DNA from: Streptomyces sp. Ag109_O5-10
GTDB taxonomy: Bacteria > Actinomycetota > Actinomycetes > Streptomycetales > Streptomycetaceae
Length of the DNA: 64,000 nt
Direction of reading: 5' to 3'
Assembly (NCBI RefSeq): GCF_900105755.1
Contig: NZ_FNTQ01000001.1
Coordinates: forward strand, 3,286,001 to 3,350,000
Under the pieces are notes generated by a model. That model was not told where the DNA came from. It saw nothing but the letters and a program-made list of their open reading frames with translations, and did no database searches. Below, piece after piece: positions 18,197 to 27,187 of this stretch. How positions within the stretch are numbered: the stretch's first letter is position 1; each line of letters starts with the position of its first letter. The position numbers were made by a program, and so were the translations under genes.

Positions 18197-19303
18197 CTAC
18201 TCCTCCTCCAGCGCCACCAGCGCCGGATCCAGCACGATGTCCTCGTCCCGGGCCTCCGTCGTCGGGTCCTCCGGGAAGTGGCAGGCCGTGAGGTGGCCCT
18301 CGTTGTTGCCGGCGATCCGGACCAGCGGGGGCTCCTCCGTCGCGCACTTGTCCTGGGCCTTCCAGCAGCGGGTGCGGAAGCGGCAGCCGGACGGCGGGGA
18401 GATCGGGGACGGGACGTCGCCGGCCAGGCGGATGCGTTCGCGGCCGGCCGAGTCGCCGTCGTCCGTGAGGCTGACCTCGGGGACGGCGGACAGCAGGGCG
18501 TGGGTGTACGGGTGGCGGGGGCGGCTGTAGATCGCCTCCCGGTCGCCCACCTCGATGATCTTGCCGAGGTACATGACCGCGACCCGATGCGAGAAGTGCC
18601 GCACGATCGCGAGGTCGTGGGCGATGAACAGGAACGCGATACCCAGTTCCTTCTGGACCTGCTGGAGGAGGTTGACCACCTGGGCCTGGATGGAGACGTC
18701 CAGGGCGGAGACCGGTTCGTCGGCGACGATCAGCTTCGGCTCCAGAGCCAGGGCGCGGGCCACCCCGATGCGCTGGCGCTGGCCGCCGGAGAACTCGTGC
18801 GGGAAGCGGTTGAAGTGCTCCGGGTTCAGGCCGACGATCTCGAGGAGCTCGCGTACGCGCTTCTCGCGGCCGCCGGGCGGCTGGATCCCGTTGATCTCCA
18901 TCGGGCCCGAGATGATCTTGCCGACGGTCTGGCGGGGATTCAGCGACGAGTACGGGTCCTGGAAGATCATCTGGATCTCGGACCGGATCGGCGCCAGCTG
19001 CCGGCGTGAGGCGTGGCCGATCTCCTGGCCGCGGTAGCTGATCGTGCCGTCCGTCGGTTCCAGCAGGCGGGTGATCAGCCGGCCGGTCGTGGACTTGCCG
19101 CAGCCGGACTCGCCGACCAGGCCGAAGCTCTCCCCCACGTGTACCGTCAGGTCGATGCCGTCCACGGCCTGGACGTGCCCGACCGTGCGCCGGATCGGGA
19201 AGCCGCCCTTGACCGGGAAGTACTTGGTCAGGCCGGAGACCTCCAGCAGCGGTTCACCGGCAGTCGCCTCGCGCGGGGCGGGAAGGACCGTGTCCTGGGT
19301 CAT
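18197..19303 (-). CDS. bldKE: BldK-type oligopeptide transporter ATP-binding protein BldKE
   Basis: Second ATPase of the importer, 368 residues. It has Walker A (GESGCGKST), Q-loop (MIFQDPYSSLNP), signature (FSGGQRQR), Walker B ([12 protein letters not shown]) and H-loop ([13 protein letters not shown]). The C-terminal domain contains [14 protein letters not shown]. The bldK assignment rests on gene order (permease, lipoprotein, permease, ATPase, ATPase) and on the position beside typA and sdh, which matches my recollection of the S. coelicolor map. BldK imports an extracellular oligopeptide signal needed for aerial development. The paralogous operon at 5900-11996 is the alternative holder of the name. 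Confidence 0.82.
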   Translation of the reverse strand: MTQDTVLPAPREATAGEPLLEVSGLTKYFPVKGGFPIRRTVGHVQAVDGIDLTVHVGESFGLVGESGCGKSTTGRLITRLLEPTDGTISYRGQEIGHASRRQLAPIRSEIQMIFQDPYSSLNPRQTVGKIISGPMEINGIQPPGGREKRVRELLEIVGLNPEHFNRFPHEFSGGQRQRIGVARALALEPKLIVADEPVSALDVSIQAQVVNLLQQVQKELGIAFLFIAHDLAIVRHFSHRVAVMYLGKIIEVGDREAIYSRPRHPYTHALLSAVPEVSLTDDGDSAGRERIRLAGDVPSPISPPSGCRFRTRCWKAQDKCATEEPPLVRIAGNNEGHLTACHFPEDPTTEARDEDIVLDPALVALEEE

Positions 19304-19316
19304 GACGTGTCGTCTC

Positions 19317-20378
19317 CTAGCCCAGACGGGGCTTGATCTCTTCGATGAAGATGGTGCGTTTCTGGTCCGCCGTGAGGTGGCAGGCCGAGGCCCGGTCGGG
19401 GCCGAGCAGCGGGCGTTCGGTGACGCAGCGGGTGCCGCCGACCCGGTCCTGGAAGGTGCAGCGGGGGTGGAAGCGGCAACCGGAGGGCGGGGTCAGCAGG
19501 GAGGGCGGGGTGCCGGGGATCGGGTTCAGCGGCGTGCCCAGGTCGGAGTCGAGGCGTGGCATCGAGTTCAGCAGGCCCCAGGTGTAGGGGTGCTGGGGCG
19601 CGCGCAGGACCTCGTTCGTCGTGCCGCGCTCCACCGCGCTGCCCGCGTACATCACCATGATGTCGTCGGCCATGTCGGCGATCACCCCCAGGTCGTGGGT
19701 GATGAAGATGATGCCTGATCCGAACTCCTGTTGCAGGTCCTTGAGCAGGTCCAGGATCTGCGCCTGCACGGTCACGTCCAGGGCGGTGGTCGGCTCGTCC
19801 GCGATGAGCAGGTCGGGGTCGCAGACCAGGGCCATCGCGATCATCGCGCGCTGGCGCATGCCGCCGGAGAACTGGTGCGGGTAGTCCTTCGCCCGCTCCT
19901 TCGGGTTGGGGATGCCGACCTTGGCGAGCATCTCGACCGCCCGGTCCCAGGCCGCCCGCTTGGAGGCGCCCCGGTGCTTCATGAACGGCTCGGCGATCTG
20001 CCGGCCGACCGTGTAGTACGGGGACAGCGCGGTGAGCGGGTCCTGGAAGATCATGGCGGCCTTGTTGCCGCGCACCTTCTCCAGCTCGGACTCGCGGGCG
20101 GTGATCAGCTCCTGGCCGTCCAGGAGGATCTCGCCCTCGACGGTGGTGAACTGGGGGTTGTGCAGGCCGAGGATGGTCAGGTTGGTGACCGACTTCCCCG
20201 AGCCCGACTCGCCGACGATGCCGAGGGTCCTGCCACGCGCCACGTCGAACGACAGCCCGTCCACGGCCCTTACGACGCCGTCCTCGGTCTTGAAGCTGAC
20301 GTGCAGGTCCCGCACCGAGAGGAAGGCACCCGAGTCGGCCGGCGCGGGGGTACCGGCGTCCTTGGTCAGAGTGGTCAC
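19317..20378 (-). CDS. bldKD: BldK-type oligopeptide transporter ATP-binding protein BldKD
   Basis: First ATPase, 353 residues. Visible motifs: Walker A (GESGSGKS), Q-loop ([12 protein letters not shown]), signature (FSGGMRQR), Walker B ([12 protein letters not shown]), H-loop ([13 protein letters not shown]) and a Cys-containing C-terminal oligopeptide domain ([18 protein letters not shown]). It follows the permease by 22 nt and precedes the second ATPase by 13 nt. Paralogue of the gene at 9886-10926. Confidence 0.84.
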   Translation of the reverse strand: MTTLTKDAGTPAPADSGAFLSVRDLHVSFKTEDGVVRAVDGLSFDVARGRTLGIVGESGSGKSVTNLTILGLHNPQFTTVEGEILLDGQELITARESELEKVRGNKAAMIFQDPLTALSPYYTVGRQIAEPFMKHRGASKRAAWDRAVEMLAKVGIPNPKERAKDYPHQFSGGMRQRAMIAMALVCDPDLLIADEPTTALDVTVQAQILDLLKDLQQEFGSGIIFITHDLGVIADMADDIMVMYAGSAVERGTTNEVLRAPQHPYTWGLLNSMPRLDSDLGTPLNPIPGTPPSLLTPPSGCRFHPRCTFQDRVGGTRCVTERPLLGPDRASACHLTADQKRTIFIEEIKPRLG

Positions 20379-20400
20379 GACGGTTCTCCTCCTGCCCGGC

Positions 20401-21381
20401 CTAGGACAGCCGGACGCGCGGGTCGATGAACGCGTAGGCCGCGTCGACGATGATGTTGAAGAGCAGGATCATGGAGGCGGAGAACAGCATGACGCCCAGC
20501 AGCAAGGGCAGGTCGCTGAACTGCACGGATTCCACCGCGAGTCGCCCGAGGCCGGGCAGTCCGAAGGTGTACTCCGTGATGATGGCACCACCGAGCAGCG
20601 AGCCGAGGTCGATGCCGAAGATGGTGACGATCGGGATGAGCGAGCCCCGCCAGGCGTAGCGGAAGAAGACGTACCTGCGGGACATGCCCTTGGCGCGCGC
20701 GGTGCGCACGTGTTCCTCCTGGAGCTGCTCGATCATCGACGAGCGCGCCATACGGGTGTACTGGGAGGCGAAGATCGTGGACAGCACCACCCAGGGGATG
20801 ATCAGTCCGGTGAACCAGACGATCGGGTCCCCGGTGAAGTTGTGGTAGCCGGGCTTGGCGAAGATGTGCGACTGGTAGACCAGCACGGCGAGCGCCAGCG
20901 GGCCCAGGAAGTAGATCTGCATCGAACTGAGCACCATGGAACCGGCGGTGACCGTCTTGTCGAGCAGGGTGCCGCGCCTCCACGCCGCGAGCATCCCGGT
21001 GCCCAGACCCACGACCAGGAAGACCACGGCGGCACCCAGGGTGAGTGAGATGGTGGTGGGCAGCCGGTCCATCATGGTCGACCAGACCGGGTCGTTGGTG
21101 TGGTACGAGTACCCGAAGCAGGGTGCCGGGCAGGGGCCCTGGGCGAACTTGTCGCTGCCCAGGATCAGGTTGTGCAGGAAGATCCAGTACTGCTCGGGGA
21201 TCGACTTGTCGAGGCCGAGCACATGATGGATGTTGGCGAGACTCGTCGGATTGCACGTCTTGCCGCACATCAGCAGCGCCGGGTCGCGCGGCATCCCGAA
21301 GAACAGCAAGAACGTCACGATGCTCAACAAGAAGAGGATGACGACGGCACCGAGGATCCGGCGGACGAGGAAGCGCAGCAT
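20401..21381 (-). CDS. bldKC: BldK-type oligopeptide transporter permease BldKC (OppB type)
   Basis: Membrane subunit of 326 residues with about six helices. The N-terminus is MLRFLVRRILGAVVILF. Two extracytoplasmic Cys pairs are present (CGKTC and CPAPC). The EAA loop is EHVRTARAKGMSRRYVF and the protein ends FIDPRVRLS. The ATG at 21381 matches the start of the paralogue at 8857; an upstream in-frame extension would run through the hairpin and is rejected. Confidence 0.85.
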   Translation of the reverse strand: MLRFLVRRILGAVVILFLLSIVTFLLFFGMPRDPALLMCGKTCNPTSLANIHHVLGLDKSIPEQYWIFLHNLILGSDKFAQGPCPAPCFGYSYHTNDPVWSTMMDRLPTTISLTLGAAVVFLVVGLGTGMLAAWRRGTLLDKTVTAGSMVLSSMQIYFLGPLALAVLVYQSHIFAKPGYHNFTGDPIVWFTGLIIPWVVLSTIFASQYTRMARSSMIEQLQEEHVRTARAKGMSRRYVFFRYAWRGSLIPIVTIFGIDLGSLLGGAIITEYTFGLPGLGRLAVESVQFSDLPLLLGVMLFSASMILLFNIIVDAAYAFIDPRVRLS

Positions 21382-21414
21382 GCGAGGGGGCTTTCTGACG
21401 TCGGCGGGCCGGGC

Positions 21415-21460
21415 GGTACCCGGTGCGGTGTCGCCCCGAAGGGCGCACGCACCGGGTACC
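21415..21460 (-). terminator. Long hairpin between bldKB and bldKC
   Basis: A perfect 13 bp inverted repeat (GGTACCCGGTGCG / CGCACCGGGTACC) encloses a second G/C stem (CGCCC / GGGCG) with a CGAA loop. It starts 17 nt after the binding-protein stop. There is no U-tract, so partial termination or 3'-end protection is more likely than full termination. The paralogous operon has a hairpin in the same place. Confidence 0.65.
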
Positions 21461-21476
21461 GGGCTGGCGGGTGGGG

Positions 21477-23288
21477 TTACTTGATGTAGAGGCGACGCGG
21501 GTCGATGCCGCCGATCACGTCGTCGTAGACGAGGCCGCCGACCTTGGAACCGGCGATCTGGACCTGCTTGTAGTAGATGGTCGGGACGGCGTTGATGACG
21601 TCCTTGGCCAGGTACTGGTCGATCTTCTCCCACGCGTTCGCCGACTTGACCGGGTCGGTGATCTGGTTCGCCGCGTCGATGTCGGCGTTCACCTTCGAGT
21701 CGTTGATGTGCGAGTAGTTCGGCGACCCGTCGGCGATCGCGCGGCCGTCGAACAGCGGCGGGATCACGGTCGAGGCGGACGGCCAGTCGGCGCCCCAGGC
21801 GGAGTGGTAGATGTCGTAGTTGTTGTCGACCTTGCCGATCTGGTCGTAGAAGGTCTCGGCCGGGATGTCCTGGCGCTGCACGTTGAAGCCGGCCTTGTCC
21901 AGCGCGGCGGCGATGGCGGCGGAGTACTGCTGGCCCTCGGGGGTGTTGATGTAGCCGTAGGTCAGCTTCATGCCGACCTTGCCGGCCTTCTTCAGCAGCG
22001 CCTTGGCCTTGGCCGCGTCACCACCCGGGTTCTTCTTCTTGCCCCACGGGTCGAAGGACGCGTCGTAGCCGCTGACGGTCGGGCTGATGAAGCCGCCGGC
22101 GACCTCCGCGGCGGAACTGCCGCCGAAGGCACGGATCATCGGGGTGATCGGCAGGGCGTAGGCGATGGCCTCGCGCACCGTCTTGTCCTGCAGCGCCTTG
22201 TGCGACTGGTTGATGTTGACCTGGCCGACGTACGGCTGGTAGCCGGCGACCGTGCGGGCCTTGACGGCCGCGTCTCCGCCGAGGACCTGGGAGATGTTGC
22301 CCGCGTCCACCGAGTTGTTGAAGCTGACGCCGGTCTGGTCGGCCCCGCTGTTCGCGAGCAGCGCCTTCGTGGAGTCCTCGTACTGGACGTTGAACGTGAA
22401 GTCCATCTGGTTCACGTACTGGTTGCGGATCGGGTCCGTCTTCGGGTCCCAGTTGGTGTTCTTGACCAGCACCATCGACTTGCCGGACTTGAACGACTGG
22501 ATCTTGTACGGTCCGGTCGTCAGCGGGGCCTTGTCGTACTTCTCCTTCGTGTCGCCCTTCTTGGAGACGACCGCGTAGCCCGCCATGGCGAGCGCGTACG
22601 GCAGGTCCGGGTGGGGCGTCTTGAAGTGGAAGATGACGGTCTTGCTGTCGGGCGTCTCCAGGATGCTGTTCGGCAGGTGCTTGCCCTTGTAGGGGCCGTC
22701 CGGGAGCAGCTTGCGGTAGTCGGCGCCGTTGGTGTCGGCCAGCCACTGCTGGAGGTAGGTCGGGCCCTGGTTGATGAAGGACGCGAAGAGCCGCTCGAAG
22801 GTCTGGCGGAAGTCCGCGGACGTGATCGGCGTCCCGTCCGAGAACTTGACGCCGTCCTTGAGGGTGTACTTCCAGGTCTTGCCGCCGTCCGTGGTGGTAC
22901 CGGAGTCGGTGGCCAGGTCGCCGACGACCTCGTGCTTGCTGCCGTCGTTGCCGGTCGCCTTGTAGCCGGTGAGGCCTCTGTGGATCAGCGTGGAAAGTGA
23001 GCCCTCGTCGGAGACGTAGATCTGCCCGGGGTCGAGGTGCGCGTACGAGTCGCGCTGCAGCACTTCCAGGGTGCCGCCGGTCTTCGCGCCCGGCACGGCG
23101 GCCGCGGGCCCTGTCGAGTCCGCGGCGTTGCCGAACTTGATCGAGGCCTGCTGCCGCTTGGCGTTCTGCTGGTCCTTCTTCTCGTTGTCGCCGGCACTGC
23201 TGCCGCCCTTGCTGCAGCCGCTGAGCACGAGTGCTCCGGCCGCGAATACTGACAAAGCGGCATATGTATGGCGTCCGCCCCTACTCAT
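21477..23288 (-). CDS. bldKB: Oligopeptide-binding lipoprotein BldKB
   Basis: Binding protein of 603 residues, receptor for the imported oligopeptide. The signal peptide ends in the lipobox LSGC; no twin-arginine motif is seen, so Sec export is likely. A Lys/Gln-rich linker is followed by family 5 blocks: GGTLEVLQRDSYAHLDPGQIY, WKYTLKDGVKFSDGTPITSADF and WGADWPSASTVIPPLFDG. The ATG at 23288 was chosen because GGTGGAG lies 9 nt upstream; an in-frame GTG at 23303 would add five residues without a good ribosome binding site. The gene is followed by a long hairpin. Confidence 0.84.
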   Translation of the reverse strand: MSRGGRHTYAALSVFAAGALVLSGCSKGGSSAGDNEKKDQQNAKRQQASIKFGNAADSTGPAAAVPGAKTGGTLEVLQRDSYAHLDPGQIYVSDEGSLSTLIHRGLTGYKATGNDGSKHEVVGDLATDSGTTTDGGKTWKYTLKDGVKFSDGTPITSADFRQTFERLFASFINQGPTYLQQWLADTNGADYRKLLPDGPYKGKHLPNSILETPDSKTVIFHFKTPHPDLPYALAMAGYAVVSKKGDTKEKYDKAPLTTGPYKIQSFKSGKSMVLVKNTNWDPKTDPIRNQYVNQMDFTFNVQYEDSTKALLANSGADQTGVSFNNSVDAGNISQVLGGDAAVKARTVAGYQPYVGQVNINQSHKALQDKTVREAIAYALPITPMIRAFGGSSAAEVAGGFISPTVSGYDASFDPWGKKKNPGGDAAKAKALLKKAGKVGMKLTYGYINTPEGQQYSAAIAAALDKAGFNVQRQDIPAETFYDQIGKVDNNYDIYHSAWGADWPSASTVIPPLFDGRAIADGSPNYSHINDSKVNADIDAANQITDPVKSANAWEKIDQYLAKDVINAVPTIYYKQVQIAGSKVGGLVYDDVIGGIDPRRLYIK

Positions 23289-23375
23289 CACTGAAGTCTC
23301 CACCCATCTGTGTGTACGCCGGTGCGAAGGAAATGGCCGTGCGGTATCCGGGCGTGGACGCCCACAAGCTCCCGG

Positions 23376-24410
23376 TCAGCGAGCCGTCTTGGGATCGAAG
23401 GCGTCCCGGACCGAGTCCCCGAGCAGGTTGAAGGCGACGACGAAGACGACCATCGAGACGCCGGGGAAGAACATGTATGTGATGTCGTTCTGCAGGACGA
23501 GCTCGGTCGAGGCCTTGGAGAACATCTGGCCCCAGTCGGGGGTGGGCTCGACGATGCCGACGCCGAGGAACGAGAGACCTGCCTCGATCGTCACGAAACT
23601 GGGCAGGATGTACGTGGCCTGCACCAGCAGCGGTGTCACCACGTTCGGCAGGATCTCCCTGCGGATGATCCGCCAGGGCGAGGCGCCGCTCACCCTGGCC
23701 GCTTCGATGAACTCCCGTTCTCGAAGGGCGAGTGTGGTGCCGCGCAGAATGCGGGCGAGGCTCATCCAGCCGAGCACCCACTGGACGACGATCAGCGCGA
23801 CGACGCGCACGTAGGTCGGCGTCTCGTCGCGCGGGCTCACGAACAGTGAGACCACCACCGGCATGCTGGCGATGAAGAACAGCTGCGAGGGGAAGGCGAG
23901 CAGGAAGTCGATGACCCGGCCGATGAAGAAGTCGGTCTTGCCGCCGAGGTAGCCCGCGCTGACGCCGAGGAGGATTCCGGTGAGGACGACCGCGACGGTG
24001 ACCGCGAGGGAGATCAGCAGCGAGGTCCGGATGCCGTAGATCAGCTTGGTGAACACGTCGTAGCCGTTGCCCGGTTCCAGGCCGAACCAGAACTCGCTGC
24101 TGATGCCGCCGTTGGGCTGCACCGGCACGCCCGCGCTGTCGAAGAGTTCCGGGCGTTCGTCGGCGTAGATGGTGTACGGGTTCTTGCCGTACAGCTTCGA
24201 GATCAGCGGGGCCGCCGCCGCGACGAGGAAGAAGAAGGCCACGACGAACGCCGAGATGACGCCCGTGCGGTCGCGTTTGAAGCGTATCCACATCAGCCGG
24301 CCCGGTGACCGGCCTTCGACCGTCACCGTGCCGGTCTTCGTGTCGGGCTCCGTTCCGCCGTCCACGACGACCGACCTTCCGCCGCCCTCAATGTCCGTAG
24401 GACTGGTCAC
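23376..24410 (-). CDS. bldKA: BldK-type oligopeptide transporter permease BldKA (OppC type)
   Basis: First gene of the operon, 344 residues. It has a cytoplasmic N-terminal tail, a first helix after FKRDRTGVISA, the long extracytoplasmic insertion (SKLYGKNPYTIYA, then SEFWFGLEPGNGYDVFT) shared with the paralogue at 5900, and the EAA loop (EFIEAARVSGASPWRII). It ends GDSVRDAFDPKTAR. The GTG start follows a weak GGA-type site. The operon promoter must lie in the long upstream region. Confidence 0.84.
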   Translation of the reverse strand: MTSPTDIEGGGRSVVVDGGTEPDTKTGTVTVEGRSPGRLMWIRFKRDRTGVISAFVVAFFFLVAAAAPLISKLYGKNPYTIYADERPELFDSAGVPVQPNGGISSEFWFGLEPGNGYDVFTKLIYGIRTSLLISLAVTVAVVLTGILLGVSAGYLGGKTDFFIGRVIDFLLAFPSQLFFIASMPVVVSLFVSPRDETPTYVRVVALIVVQWVLGWMSLARILRGTTLALREREFIEAARVSGASPWRIIRREILPNVVTPLLVQATYILPSFVTIEAGLSFLGVGIVEPTPDWGQMFSKASTELVLQNDITYMFFPGVSMVVFVVAFNLLGDSVRDAFDPKTAR

Positions 24411-25043
24411 AGTTCGTCCAATTCACAGGTATGGGTGTGCCGAACCGGCGGCCGGCACGGGGGTGCGACCGCTGGGGCATGATCCGATGAGGCGTCCGGG
24501 CGTCCCCGCGGTGAACGGGAACGCCGCAGCCGGACGCGCGTAGGCGAGCGAACGCGCTACCCGGCCGGCCCTAGTTTCAGGACCAACTGCCGGACGAACA
24601 AGGACAGTCGGACCGAGCGGACCGAGCGGCCGTCGCCGGCGACGGAACCCACCTGGTGCCTGTGACACTGCACATGGGGCTTCTCCTCATGACTTCACGT
24701 GTTCACCAACAAGAGGTTTCCGTCCATACCCTCCGACACCCCTGACGGAGGGTCAGACACCCCCTGATGCTCGTGAGTCGGGCGCTGTCCCCACAGCGCG
24801 AGACCCATTGACCCGAGCGCTACGCGGCTAACTATCTGCCATGTGTCAGGTGCCGACCACTGTCTTTAAATCTCAATTCAGTCACAGCTGGCCCCTAGTT
24901 CTTCCGAAAAATGGACAAAGCGTTCGACGGGAGAAGGGCGCGAAACGGACTTGTTACATAAGTATCGGGCGAGGATCTCCGCATTTCGGACAGCGGCCCG
25001 GAATTGGCCGAGTCCCGCCCACCCGAAAACGGGTTGCAAAAAA
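24411..25043. promoter_or_regulatory. Long leader region upstream of bldKA
   Basis: About 630 nt without a credible gene. At 24729-24752 there is an inverted repeat CCCTCCG-N10-CGGAGGG, overlapping CTGAC-GGAGG-GTCAG at 24742-24756; this is the best operator candidate. An A/T-rich patch is at 24840-24910. No family-like protein is encoded on either strand. The length suggests a regulated promoter or a long leader. Confidence 0.5.
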
Positions 25044-25074
25044 CCCGGGTACCCCCATCATGGGGGCACCCGGG
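25044..25074 (-). terminator. Intrinsic terminator of typA
   Basis: A 13 bp stem with one G-U type pair (CCCGGGTACCCCC / GGGGGCACCCGGG) and an ATCAT loop. On the minus strand it is followed by six T residues. It lies 27 nt after the typA stop and is a textbook rho-independent terminator, rare in such high-GC DNA. Confidence 0.88.
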
Positions 25075-25100
25075 CTCAGATGTCCGGCGATCAGGGCCGA

Positions 25101-27008
<1,908 letters not shown>

Positions 27009-27187
27009 AGTGCGGCGTACTCCCGGAGTGTGAGGAAGGGGCCTGCGCGTACGTCGGTGTTACGCGGACCCTGCCGGGCTGAACACGCCACGGCCTCACC
27101 CCATGGTACGGGGCCGCTGCCACTGGGGCGCGCCGGGATACGTCAGTGCACGTCAGCTGGGCTTTTGCGCACCCGGCACGGCGGTTT

